Of a stretch of 64,000 bases of DNA, positions 8,560 through 16,222 are shown one piece after another. The position numbers and the translations under genes are program-made. The stretch's first letter is position 1. Each line of letters starts with the position of its first letter. Source of the stretch: Pseudomonas viridiflava (GTDB lineage Bacteria; Pseudomonadota; Gammaproteobacteria; Pseudomonadales; Pseudomonadaceae); the NCBI RefSeq assembly GCF_900590885.1, contig NZ_UUON01000051.1, forward strand, positions 558,001 to 622,000. Reading direction: 5' to 3'. The notes below the pieces were generated by a model that did no database searches, was not told the origin of the DNA, and saw only the letters and a program-made list of their open reading frames with translations.

Positions 8560-8594
8560 CTCGCTATTCTTTGGCTAATGGACGTAGGTGTCAA
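8560..8594 (-). promoter_or_regulatory. Sigma-70 promoter of the mrr operon
   Basis: On the minus strand a perfect TTGACA -35 box (8589-8594) and AAGAAT -10 box (8566-8571) are 17 bp apart. The predicted transcription start falls on or next to the ATG at 8559, which predicts a leaderless or nearly leaderless mRNA. Confidence 0.55.
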
Positions 8595-8978
8595 AGGAGT
8601 ACCCAACAGTTCAGCCAATACGAGTATCGGCACTGGAGGCGCGAAGCCCAAGAATTTTGGAAGCTCACCAAAGTGCTATTTCGCACGTTTAATACTTTGA
8701 GCGCCGCACAAAATGAGCCCAGTAACTCATTCGAGCACTACGTCGAAGGTAAATTGATGCACATCGCTCCACAACGAATCTGGTGCGGAAAAAACATAGT
8801 GGAATGAATCCAAGAGACAACTGCTGCCTACTACCGCCCATGCAGAGCCTGGGCAATAGCAGGCAGCCTGATCATTAACTGATAATGACCTCGAGCTGCT
8901 CTATAAAACGTGCGATCTCCATGATGAAAAAGGCGACACGCACTCGGTTTTTCTCGCGAAGATTCAAAAAGTTAGGTG
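8595..8978. other. Non-coding region
   Basis: About 380 bases without a convincing gene. A 92-codon plus-strand frame crosses part of it and the start of the mrr-partner gene, but has no ribosome site. No repeat or RNA motif was recognised. Confidence 0.4.
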
Positions 8979-9191
8979 CTATTTGCCTCTCACGAATGCT
9001 GGCGGGGCAATGCGTTGTCGGCGTTGGCTAGGATCGACAGAATCAAGCAGAACCTCCTTAATGCGCTGAACAGAGATCTCGATTTCTTCAGGGGAGGCTT
9101 TCTGAATAGCACGAATCAACCGCTCACGATTGGAGCGCTTCAGACGCATAATCTCGGCGAAGCTACTTTCGTCGTCACTGGACTGTTCCAT
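8979..9191 (-). CDS. Small charged protein of unknown function
   Basis: A 70-residue protein with an acidic N terminus (MEQSSDDESS) followed by an amphipathic, highly charged helix (MRLKRSNRERLIRAIQKA) and a second helix (EEIEISVQRIKEVLLDS). A strong GGAGG ribosome site lies 6 bp upstream of the ATG at 9191; a longer start four codons upstream has no site. It stands alone on the minus strand between the mrr operon and the MobC-like gene. It could be a small regulator or antitoxin-like protein. No family was recognised. Confidence 0.5.
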   Translation of the reverse strand: MEQSSDDESSFAEIMRLKRSNRERLIRAIQKASPEEIEISVQRIKEVLLDSVDPSQRRQRIAPPAFVRGK

Positions 9192-9748
9192 AACAACCTC
9201 CAAGGCATCTTGAGATGCATCACCGGTGAGCTACACTGAAGTGTCAATAGCTCTCTCAGATTCGTCACTTTAGCCCTTGTGCTTCCGCATCACCACAAAC
9301 GTCCAAAAATCGCCTCACGCTTATCAACGTCAAGCATGCACGCATGCTGCTTACCTCCTAGCTCTGTGTCAGAAAGTCACTCAAGGCTAGGAGCAATTCG
9401 GTAAATCCTAGCTGCCGCTCTACCGTCTTTCTCGGCATCCCATCGTCGTTCCCTCAGCCGCTGATGGGTGATGTTCTTTTTGCTTATGTAATCGTTTTGA
9501 ATTCGTGTTTTTTTCGTACCCGTGGCGTCCCCTCAATGCCAATGCCTCTTTCATCCCAGCTGTATCCGAGTAGTGCAAAGCTTATCTAAATACGGAAAAG
9601 AAAGACTAGGACAAGGTAGGGTTTGCTATACCGCCAATACTTGGCGCCTCGCATCCGGCGTGCACCAGTCGTTCCACTCCCTTTGCATGGCCTACCTTCC
9701 CTGCTCAGGGCAAGCCCCGAGACCCCAACACATGGGAAAGGAAAGCTC
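9192..9748. other. Non-coding region with inverted repeats upstream of the MobC-like gene (oriT candidate)
   Basis: This 557-bp gap contains AGCATGC/GCATGCT with a 2-base spacer at 9333-9348, GCTAGGA/TCCTAGC at 9386-9412 with a 13-base loop, and ACACT/AGTGT near 9231-9242 in front of the small minus-strand gene. A nicking origin would be expected next to a MobC-type gene. I cannot identify a known nic site, so the oriT idea rests on position only. Confidence 0.25.
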
Positions 9749-10048
9749 GTGAGCCGGAGCGAACAATGCCGACGCACAGGATGGCTGCCGGCAATTCGTT
9801 GCTTTGAGGAAGAAGCACTGGTACGCGAGAAAGCCCACGACAGCGGAATGAGTGTTGGTCAGTTCGTACTGGCCGCAGCATTGAAGCGACAGACCAGAAG
9901 CAAAATTGATTCCCACGTAATCAATGAGCTGCGGCACCTAGGCGGCCTTCAGAAGCATCTCTTCACAGAGGGTAACGGCGCGCTTTCCAGGGAATATGCA
10001 AATGTCTTGGTTGAGATAACCGAGGCCATCAAGCGTATCGGGTGTTGA
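9749..10048 (+). CDS. MobC-like mobilization accessory protein
   Basis: A 99-residue protein with GTG start at 9749, preceded by GGAAAGGAAAG. A basic N terminus is followed by a ribbon-helix-helix-like segment (LPAIRCFEEEALVREKAHDSGMSVGQFVLAAALKR), then INELRHLGGLQKHLF and a C-terminal helix (VLVEITEAIKRIG). This order is typical of MobC relaxosome accessory proteins, which help open oriT for a relaxase. No relaxase gene is found anywhere in the island, so it would work with a relaxase supplied in trans. A longer upstream frame without ribosome site was discarded. Confidence 0.55.
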   Translation: MSRSEQCRRTGWLPAIRCFEEEALVREKAHDSGMSVGQFVLAAALKRQTRSKIDSHVINELRHLGGLQKHLFTEGNGALSREYANVLVEITEAIKRIGC

Positions 10049-10072
10049 GGGAAACCTGTGGTCCTTTATGAC

Positions 10073-10381
10073 TCACAGCTCTGTGCTTATCTCATGCAAT
10101 TCCAGAATTTCATGCTCTGCTAGGCCATGACGGCGCTGTTCCAACCCTGCCGTCGAGCTCAGCACTCGATGTTCGATTTCCTGTTGCTCCAACAACCTAC
10201 CCAACATGATGACCTCTCCGTCCGCCTCCAGCTTACGAAGCTGCTCTGGACAGCTAATCGCCCAACGATCAAGTATTTGCCAGCCACGGACGTGATAAGA
10301 CGGAGAGCGGCGGATGGATTCAATAGTGGTGCTCGCCAACACGTTGGCCGCGATCGATAGCGGCGTGCTGTCACCGTGCAT
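10073..10381 (-). CDS. Unknown island protein, third gene of a three-gene cassette
   Basis: A 102-residue helical protein not recognised by family. The core (LSIAANVLASTTIESIRRS ... VRGWQILDRWAISCPEQLRKL) is followed by an acidic C-terminal helix (EHEILELHEISTEL). Its start overlaps the end of the preceding 82-residue gene by 11 bp, which indicates translational coupling. It may be a conserved element maintenance or transfer gene. No TA or enzyme motif is seen. Confidence 0.5.
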   Translation of the reverse strand: MHGDSTPLSIAANVLASTTIESIRRSPSYHVRGWQILDRWAISCPEQLRKLEADGEVIMLGRLLEQQEIEHRVLSSTAGLEQRRHGLAEHEILELHEISTEL

Positions 10382-10619
10382 TTGCGTCCCCCACTTTGCG
10401 AAGGCGTGTAATCATTCTTGTGTTTTGCGCGATCGAATAAGACCGGAAGCCGCCTTTTTGCTTCAGCTCTCCGATGTGCTGATGGGAAAATCCGAGAGCA
10501 GAAAGGGTGGCGACATCATCGCGGGCAAGAGCCAGATTAGCCGAGCGCATCATTGCATTGGCCTGCTCTAGTCGAACGATATCTGTCGGCACAAGAATGT
10601 TTCTGACGGGATTGCTCAT
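10371..10619 (-). CDS. Unknown small island protein, second gene of a three-gene cassette
   Basis: An 82-residue protein. TAGGAG lies 6 bp upstream of the ATG. The sequence LEQANAMMRSANLALARDDVATLSALGF followed by SHQHIGELKQKG has a faint resemblance to FlhD-type regulators, which are known as ICE activators (SetD), but a Cys-rich FlhC-like partner is absent. I treat it as unknown. It is coupled to the downstream 102-residue gene. Confidence 0.5.
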   Translation of the reverse strand: MSNPVRNILVPTDIVRLEQANAMMRSANLALARDDVATLSALGFSHQHIGELKQKGGFRSYSIAQNTRMITRLRKVGDANAR

Positions 10620-10676
10620 AGATTGCTCCTACTGAATGATGAACTGACGCTCAAGAGTGGTGGTCCAGAGGCGCCA

Positions 10677-11216
10677 CTAGGTACCAAGCAACGTATCAAG
10701 TCGAGCCTCCGTATTGAGTACCTCTGCCGGCTTCAAAACGAGGCTGAACACGGGAACGTCAAGATTGCTGGTCAGTACCTCCAACCGATGATTGTGCTTT
10801 CCTACCGGGACGATCCGCCAAGCATTAATTTCATCGAACCTGAAGAAATGCTCTGCGCCTTTGACTGGGTAGGCCAACAGCCTACGTGCAGATCCATCGA
10901 TACCCAGGTAGGCATCGTTGATCTTTGCGAATACTTCGAGCTGCGGTTGAAAACCTGCGTTTTGGAAACCTGCAACCAGCTGCTTAAGCCTCTCTGCATA
11001 AAGTTGGTTAACACGCCAGAACAACCAGCCTCCTCCGACGAAGTAGAAAGTCAGAGCCCAGAACAACCATCGAATGGCCGGATCAGCACCGCCAGTAAAC
11101 CCCAAAAAGAACGGTAGGTTGAAACCGCACAAAACCACAACCACCAGCAACAGCGCACCAACCGGCAGACACCCAACAATCCATAGCACACGGAATAGCT
11201 CCCAAATCTGCCTCAT
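10677..11216 (-). CDS. Membrane protein, first gene of a three-gene cassette
   Basis: A 179-residue protein with two N-terminal transmembrane helices (about 8-32, WIVGCLPVGALLLVVVVLCGF region, and about 45-68, RWLFWALTFYFVGGGWLFW). A soluble domain of about 110 residues follows (YAERLKQLVAGFQNAGFQPQLEVFAKINDAYLGID ... WRIVPVGKHNHRLEVLT). The ATG at 11216 was chosen; GTG and TTG codons lie just upstream. It heads the same-strand cassette ending at 10073 and is divergent from the XRE regulator, with an operator-like repeat between them. Confidence 0.6.
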   Translation of the reverse strand: MRQIWELFRVLWIVGCLPVGALLLVVVVLCGFNLPFFLGFTGGADPAIRWLFWALTFYFVGGGWLFWRVNQLYAERLKQLVAGFQNAGFQPQLEVFAKINDAYLGIDGSARRLLAYPVKGAEHFFRFDEINAWRIVPVGKHNHRLEVLTSNLDVPVFSLVLKPAEVLNTEARLDTLLGT

Positions 11217-11247
11217 CACTTCTACTCGCGCCAATGTTCAGCACAAA

Positions 11248-11281
11248 ATATCTGAAATCCAGATATCTTAAAAGCAGATAT
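11248..11281. promoter_or_regulatory. Operator-like repeats between the membrane-protein cassette and the XRE regulator
   Basis: ATATCTG and CAGATAT face each other at 11248-11254 and 11260-11266 with a 5-base spacer. A third copy, CAGATAT, lies at 11275-11281. The position in the divergent intergenic region fits an autoregulatory site for the XRE protein. Confidence 0.5.
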
Positions 11282-11314
11282 AGCTTAGTAAGCCGTCCCT
11301 CCAAATACGCGGCC

Positions 11315-11563
11315 ATGACCAAAGCTATCTATCGACGTGAGCATGAGATATTCCTTCAAGTGCTAAAACGTATGCGCGTGGAGTCCGGAATGACTCAAGC
11401 ACAGTGCTCTGCCGCCCTCGGTAGACCGCAGTCATTTATGAGTGATGTGGAGCGAGGAGTCAGAAGGCTCGATATTGTTCAGCTTCGCGATCTCTGTCTC
11501 GTCCTTAAGACTGATCTCTCAATCTTTTCCCGAATGTATGAGCGAGCCCTAAACGATGGGTAA
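11315..11563 (+). CDS. XRE-family helix-turn-helix regulator
   Basis: An 82-residue protein with a Cro/CI-type helix-turn-helix over residues about 12-70: LKRMRVESGMTQAQCSAALGRPQSFMSDVERGVRRLDIVQL. It is small and single-domain, as expected for a repressor. The ATG at 11315 (MTKAIYRRE) fits the domain boundary; a longer frame from 11234 runs through the operator region and is unlikely. It is probably the repressor of the divergent three-gene cassette and of itself. Confidence 0.75.
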   Translation: MTKAIYRREHEIFLQVLKRMRVESGMTQAQCSAALGRPQSFMSDVERGVRRLDIVQLRDLCLVLKTDLSIFSRMYERALNDG

Positions 11564-11775
11564 TGCATGCATCCAATCCTGTTCGGATCCGGCAGGACAT
11601 GAATGGCAGAGATCGGCCAAAAGCAGACGATAAAGAAGGTCAGATGTAAACCCAAAGCAGCCCCTCGCGTTGGTCTGCCAATTCCGTCCAGGGGATCGGC
11701 TCACATCCTTGGATGCCCATCACAAATTTCACTCGGGAACAGAACATTTAGGGGTATGAGGCCTGAAAGTTACAA
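11564..11775. other. Spacer between XRE gene and retron
   Basis: About 210 bases without a gene. It contains a short piece (GATCGGCCAAAA near 11613) shared with the inverted-repeat element at 17199-17278. No other structure was recognised. Confidence 0.3.
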
Positions 11776-11804
11776 TTGACAATGCTGGCGTTCTGCCCTA
11801 GAAA
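11776..11804 (+). promoter_or_regulatory. Promoter of the retron
   Basis: A perfect TTGACA -35 box at 11776-11781 and TAGAAA -10 box (4 of 6) at 11799-11804 are exactly 17 bp apart. The expected transcription start near 11811 coincides with the a1 segment of the predicted retron RNA. Confidence 0.65.
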
Positions 11805-11807
11805 GGA

Positions 11808-11980
11808 GGCCTCTTTACGCGTTTAAAGCCAGATACTAGTCGTTGAAGGCTTAGTCAGGCGTTTCGCCAGACTCAATTGCATTGCGTTGTTTTATTCCGC
11901 AGACAAGATCTGCGGCCCTACGCTCCTTCGTCGCTCCGGTCCACAGATCTTGTCTGCGGCTGAACCTTGGTAAAGAGCCC
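11808..11980 (+). ncRNA. Retron msr-msd non-coding RNA (predicted)
   Basis: The RNA serves as primer and template for msDNA. Terminal arms a1 (GGCCTCTTTAC, 11808-11818) and a2 (GTAAAGAGCCC, 11970-11980) pair at 10 of 11 positions. Inside lie two msr-like hairpins: AAGCC/GGCTT around 11826-11852, and AGTC-A-GGCG/CGCC-A-GACT at 11853-11873 with a TTT loop. The msd stem follows: a perfect 16-bp arm pair (11897-11912 with 11944-11959) plus further pairs around a loop of about 19 bases. The first G after a1 (11819, or 11821) is the candidate branching guanosine. The order RNA, effector, reverse transcriptase equals that of Retron-Eco1. Exact ends and branch base are inferred. Confidence 0.8.
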
Positions 11981-11988
11981 TTTTTCGC

Positions 11989-12936
11989 ATGGATCCGCGA
12001 CATATTCTTGCTGATGTAGACTTGGATGAGAGTAAAATTTACTTCTCCAAGAATCCGATTGTTCTACTCTGCGGGGGCTATGTCCCTGAAAAAGAACATG
12101 CCGATGCAGAGGATCCTCCCGTCCGTTCTCTTCGTGATGCTTTGAAGCGCAAAGCGCTCAGTATGATGAAGGCACCCCATATTTTTCGGCCAGAAGAGAT
12201 TAAGTCGTGGCATGAAGATGGGGTGTATCGAAACCTGATGGATTTCGAAGCAGATCTTGCGAGCATCTGCTCACTCATTGCAATTGCCGTTGAGAGCGAC
12301 GGTTCCATTGCTGAGCTTGGTGCTTTTTCGCAGTTACCTGACTTTCAAAAAAAACTCATTGTATTTGTACCTGAAGAATATGCGGACGATAAGTCTTTTA
12401 TTAACCTTGGAATTCTTAGGCATATAGACGAACGGCATGGAAGCGGCGTCAAGGTTTATCCTTGGAACCCAAAGTATCCGCTTGAGATTCCAGAGCATGT
12501 TATTACTGGCGTTATGGACGATATTGCAGAAGAACTTAATGCTCTGAAAAAAACACAAAGTCTGTCTCTTGGCAATAACATTCATATAGTCGTTCTAATA
12601 TACGAGCTAATTAGGCTTTTTGTTGCTCTTAAGGAAAACGAGATTGTCGAGGCGATTAAGGGACTAGGTAAGGATATACATCGTGATGATGTGCGGCGAA
12701 AAATATTCTTATTGCAAGAGTTTGAGTTTATTAAGAAGATCGGCGGCTACGGTGATTCAAAATTTTACGCTTGTGGTAAAGATTCTTTTCATACGCTCCG
12801 CTTCGCTCTTAAATCGGGAGGCATGGTTGATACATTAAGACTGAAAGTAGAATGCGTCAATTATTACAAAGCAGCGACATCCGAACGAAATCGCAATAGA
12901 GCCATCGAACAAGCAAAGTTAGGGGTTTCGAAATGA
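11989..12936 (+). CDS. Retron effector, nucleoside deoxyribosyltransferase-like (type II-A)
   Basis: Toxic effector of a type II-A retron, expected to be an N-glycosidase held inactive by the RT-msDNA complex until phage infection. In 315 residues the N-terminal Rossmann-like domain has VLLCGG (25-30) and VESDGSIAELGAFS with candidate catalytic Glu109, followed by KSFINLGILRHI. These match the corresponding positions of the Retron-Eco1 (Ec86) effector. The C-terminal part (about 215-285, KENEIVEAIKGLG ... FYACGKDSFHTL) looks like a winged helix-turn-helix. No separate ribosome site precedes the ATG: the nearest purine run, AAAGAG at 11972-11977, lies inside a2. The gene overlaps the RT gene by 4 bp (ATGA). 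It is AT-rich compared with the core genes. Confidence 0.88.
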   Translation: MDPRHILADVDLDESKIYFSKNPIVLLCGGYVPEKEHADAEDPPVRSLRDALKRKALSMMKAPHIFRPEEIKSWHEDGVYRNLMDFEADLASICSLIAIAVESDGSIAELGAFSQLPDFQKKLIVFVPEEYADDKSFINLGILRHIDERHGSGVKVYPWNPKYPLEIPEHVITGVMDDIAEELNALKKTQSLSLGNNIHIVVLIYELIRLFVALKENEIVEAIKGLGKDIHRDDVRRKIFLLQEFEFIKKIGGYGDSKFYACGKDSFHTLRFALKSGGMVDTLRLKVECVNYYKAATSERNRNRAIEQAKLGVSK

Positions 12937-13886
12937 GCGAATATAATTTTCGTGAACACCTTTCAGCTGAATTTATGATTTCAGAACACGAAGTCGTTCG
13001 ATTGCTAATCAGGGCTCCATATGCTTACAAGCGCTATACTATTCCTAAGAAAAACGGTGGTATTAGGCCGATCGCTCAGCCTGCTAAAGAAACCAAAATT
13101 ATCCAAAATTTTATGATGAATTTTTGGTTTTGCAAGTTGCCGGTGCATGAGTGTGCAGCGGCGTATAAGCACGGAGCAAGCATTAAGAATAATGCTGAGC
13201 GGCATGCTGGTTGCTCATATATATCTAAATTTGATTTTGTTAATTTTTTCGGATCGATAACTGAGTTCAACATACAGACTTTGTTATCTAGAGCATTTCA
13301 GGGGCAGTTATCTGAAAGAAGCATCGCCGACATGGCTAGGATGAGTTGCATTCGCGATAAAGTAACAGGGCGATTGGCGCTTAGTATTGGCGCTCCATCT
13401 TCGCCAGTGCTATCTAATGCAGTCATGTTCAACTTTGACTCGGTCGTAAGTCAGTGGTGCTTTGAGCGTGACATTACCTACTCACGATATGCAGATGATC
13501 TAACCTTTTCCTCCAATGAAAAGGGCAAAACTTTTCTTGTTGAGGAATTTCTTCGGGGTACTCTCAAGGAGCTACCTGAGCCTGGGCTGTTTCTCAATGC
13601 AGATAAAACGGTTCACGCCTCTAAAAAGAACCAACGCCGAGTCACCGGGCTAGTGCTAAGCAACGACGGAAATGTGACTATCGGTCGTGATAGAAAGCGG
13701 TTGATCAGCGCAATGATTCATCATTTTATTAAAGGCCAACTCGACCGCAAGTCGATTGCACATTTGCAAGGTCTCATAGGTTTTGCTCAAGATATTGAGC
13801 CATTGTTTGTCGCTAAGCTTAGAGGTAAATACACTTCAAAAGTTATTACTGAACTTATGAGGTCGCGAGGTGATACGCGTAATTGA
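12933..13886 (+). CDS. Retron reverse transcriptase
   Basis: Synthesises msDNA from the upstream RNA. The 317-residue protein has all retron RT marks: NAERH (87-91) matching the retron-specific NAxxH motif, the first catalytic Asp101 in SKFDFVNFFGS, GAPSSP (153-158), the YADD box (186-189) and VTG (237-239) in RRVTGLVLS, followed by a thumb/X-Y region. The length equals that of Ec86 RT. AGGGG lies 8 bp upstream of the ATG, and the 4-bp overlap with the effector gene implies coupled translation. There is no fused domain and no frameshift, so the system looks intact. Confidence 0.95.
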   Translation: MSEYNFREHLSAEFMISEHEVVRLLIRAPYAYKRYTIPKKNGGIRPIAQPAKETKIIQNFMMNFWFCKLPVHECAAAYKHGASIKNNAERHAGCSYISKFDFVNFFGSITEFNIQTLLSRAFQGQLSERSIADMARMSCIRDKVTGRLALSIGAPSSPVLSNAVMFNFDSVVSQWCFERDITYSRYADDLTFSSNEKGKTFLVEEFLRGTLKELPEPGLFLNADKTVHASKKNQRRVTGLVLSNDGNVTIGRDRKRLISAMIHHFIKGQLDRKSIAHLQGLIGFAQDIEPLFVAKLRGKYTSKVITELMRSRGDTRN

Positions 13887-14062
13887 GCCTGCTGCGTAAT
13901 TGCACGGACTTACCCACCCATTTGCATTCGACGTAACGGGCCGTTTGCATCGGATTAGCAAAGTCAACCTCTTGGTCAAGAATCTACTCTTGGCCGAAAG
14001 AAGCCTGCCATGCTGGACGGGTAGGAGATATCATGGTTCGAGAGTGCAGTTTGAGTGGCCGA

Positions 14063-14881
14063 TTAAGTTCCTGCAGTCTTCCGCAGTCCTAACCGCTTTG
14101 CGTCCAGATGTGACATGTATTTTATAGGCTGAAATTCAACTGAGAACTTAGACTTGCTACGAGAACCTTGCCAGAGCTGGACGTGTTCATTTTGTCCTGC
14201 AAGAACTAACGCGATGATCTCAATCGCAGTGAGGGGCATGTCTGGGCCGAAGTAAATGCCGGTAAGTGCTTCGGAAGAATACCGATACGACGTGCCGGCT
14301 TGGCTATGGATAGCACGCCACTCGTGCTCGTAAGCCCAATCAATCGCTTTGGTACAATAGAGATCGGAGACAGGGTCGGAGTCTTCACCGCACAGGATCG
14401 GGACGATGTCGAGAATAGGCATGTCTTGTGTGTAGCGGACCTTTTTAATCTTGTGAAATGGGTCGGCCAAGGTTGAAAACTGCAGGCAGAAACCTTTGCA
14501 ATGATCCCCGTAGTGGGACCACATCAACAAGTTGTCCTTCTTCTCTGAAAAGCAGCTGACCCCACGTTGTGACAGAAACCTTTTGATCATGTCATCTAAG
14601 GTTTTTTGACCTATGCGAAGGAGCATATCCCGAAGCACAGCAGGAGATGCGTTCTCGAACTCTCGCCGAATCCCATTTTCGATTTCGGGCTTCGCTAGGT
14701 AATGGTTTCGCAGTTTCTCAACATCGGCGTCAGTTGGCTCCTTGATGCGCGGTGAAAGCGCGCAGTCGTAAGGGTCATTGAAAGCGAGCGGGGAACCGAA
14801 ATAGATTATTTGGTCTTTCAAGTTCTGAAGCGACTGTGCGGTAAACCGCTCGTACTTGTATAGGTGCAACGGCGATGACAT
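14063..14881 (-). CDS. DUF2971 protein
   Basis: A 272-residue soluble protein of the DUF2971 family. The family pattern is clear: LYKYERFTAQSLQNL then IIYFGSPLAFNDPYDC near the N terminus, and VSCFSEKKDNLLMWSHYGDHCKGFCLQF in the middle, then WAYEHEWRAI. DUF2971 proteins occur often on mobile elements and in defence loci; their biochemical activity is not known to me. GGAAG precedes the ATG at 14881. It faces the retron RT gene convergently with 176 bp between stops. It may be a stand-alone defence gene. Confidence 0.85.
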   Translation of the reverse strand: MSSPLHLYKYERFTAQSLQNLKDQIIYFGSPLAFNDPYDCALSPRIKEPTDADVEKLRNHYLAKPEIENGIRREFENASPAVLRDMLLRIGQKTLDDMIKRFLSQRGVSCFSEKKDNLLMWSHYGDHCKGFCLQFSTLADPFHKIKKVRYTQDMPILDIVPILCGEDSDPVSDLYCTKAIDWAYEHEWRAIHSQAGTSYRYSSEALTGIYFGPDMPLTAIEIIALVLAGQNEHVQLWQGSRSKSKFSVEFQPIKYMSHLDAKRLGLRKTAGT

Positions 14882-15278
14882 GAGTTTAACTTCCTGGATG
14901 AAAACCTGACGCTACTATTTCGCTATCAGTCTGTCCACTGTCTACTGCTGGCCCGTAGCGGTCCCTTGTGAGGGGCCGCTAATGGCCGCTCTCTGCCCTG
15001 TGATTCCGGCGGGAGTCGGCCAAAAGGAGTCATTCGAATGTGTTAGGGAGGCGATTGCGAACCAATAGCAGCCAATCCAGATGTCATCCACCTGTCCAAG
15101 CATCCAGCGTGGATGGAATGCCAGTAGCGGATGTGGATTTAGGCATAGTAGCGTTGCGCCTCTACGAACCCTCGGGTGAACGTGCAACGGAGTAAGAAAA
15201 CGGATTTTGTAGAACGCTTGAACGCAATGTCAGCCAAAGTTAATCAGCTTTAGGGATAATTATCACAGGGAGATAAGT
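14882..15278. other. Non-coding region
   Basis: About 400 bases between the DUF2971 gene and the membrane nuclease gene, which are divergent, so both promoters should be here. An 81-codon minus-strand frame has no ribosome site or family look. The text around 14960-15040 (GGCCGCTAATGGCCGCT, GTCGGCCAAAAGGAG) resembles other scattered extragenic fragments in this island. Confidence 0.4.
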
Positions 15279-16172
15279 GTGAAGTTCGAGTTTGGAGACC
15301 TGTACAAATTTATTGTTTCTCTTGGGGTGGTCATAATTTCCATCTCGGTTCTGGTTCCTTGGCTCTTTTTAAAAGAGTCCTTTGACTTATACAAATCGGA
15401 AGCCGATTTGAAGTCCGTTACCAGCGTTGCGCACGCTGCAATCCTTGGCAGGCAAGAAGCTGTGGCTTTCATCGTAAAATACATTCCATGGTTTTCCGCC
15501 ATCGGATGTATTTGCGGGTTAATCTTTATTTTCGTTGGCCTGAAAAAATGGCACGCAAACCAACTATTGCTAGATGAGCAAACCAAAGTTGAAGTTGAGA
15601 TTAAAAAACAGTCTCTACGAGATGCAACAAAAGACGAGATTGCAATCTCAGCAGCTCGAGATATGCACGCACTTGCTCCAAATGAAAATCACACAACGAA
15701 CTTTACCCTTAGCGCCTTTGAGGCCAGCTACGCTCAGATAGAAAGCTTAGTGACAAAACGACTCCGGCACGTCTATTCCAGAACGTATGAGGTAGAATCA
15801 AACAAAATGGTGGCCGGCGTTGAAGTGGACGTATTGTTGCGAGGTCGAAACTGGCTTGCAAAAGACTACATCATAGAAATTAAGAGTATTCGCCGCGGCT
15901 TTAACTATGGCTGGCTACGTGAATCCTTCCTGAAAAACATTTACGCAAAAAATATCTACGCACAAGCTACCAATCGAATTCCAAACACCTTACTCCTTAT
16001 CGTCACAGAGTTTAAGGGTGACGCTTCTGAAAAGTATAATTCTATGCTCGAAAAAATCTCCAAAGAGGGCTTAGGAAGAAGGGGAAAAGACTTGGTCGTA
16101 ATGATCGATAAGGAGGAGCTTCAGAACTTGGCCGCAGATCAGCTTCAGAAGCGCCTTGGCATAAATGCCTAA
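15279..16172 (+). CDS. Membrane-anchored PD-(D/E)XK nuclease-like protein
   Basis: A 297-residue protein with a GTG start and AGGGAG 6 bp upstream. Two transmembrane helices (about 11-30 and 67-89) are joined by a short outside loop. A charged, possibly coiled stretch (95-130) follows, then a restriction-endonuclease-like domain. The motif GVEVDVLLRGRNWLAKDYIIEIKSI carries Asp184 and Glu200-x-Lys202, the classic D-(x)n-ExK metal site. The C-terminal part (LLLIVTEFKGDASEKYNSM) fits the remaining core. Expected topology puts the nuclease domain in the cytoplasm. It could cut phage DNA at the membrane or act in abortive infection; this is inference. The next gene, an HNH enzyme, starts 50 bp later. 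Confidence 0.7.
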   Translation: MKFEFGDLYKFIVSLGVVIISISVLVPWLFLKESFDLYKSEADLKSVTSVAHAAILGRQEAVAFIVKYIPWFSAIGCICGLIFIFVGLKKWHANQLLLDEQTKVEVEIKKQSLRDATKDEIAISAARDMHALAPNENHTTNFTLSAFEASYAQIESLVTKRLRHVYSRTYEVESNKMVAGVEVDVLLRGRNWLAKDYIIEIKSIRRGFNYGWLRESFLKNIYAKNIYAQATNRIPNTLLLIVTEFKGDASEKYNSMLEKISKEGLGRRGKDLVVMIDKEELQNLAADQLQKRLGINA

Positions 16173-16222
16173 AAACTCACACTCCTCCTGAGTTATCAAT
16201 TACGTTAGTGGAGCCTTCATTT

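Noticed and set aside
8529..8807. A 92-codon plus-strand frame
   Set aside because: It overlaps the promoter and start of the mrr-partner gene and has no ribosome site or family look.
10371..10619. FlhD-like activator of an ICE (SetD type)
   Set aside because: The resemblance is faint and the expected Cys-rich FlhC-like partner is missing.
11808..11980. The long inverted repeat at 11897-11959 taken as a simple terminator
   Set aside because: It has no T-run, lies between paired a1/a2 arms and directly precedes a retron effector and RT, so msd is the better reading.
13900..14127. A 75-codon frame after the retron RT gene
   Set aside because: No ribosome site, and it runs into the end of the DUF2971 gene on the other strand.
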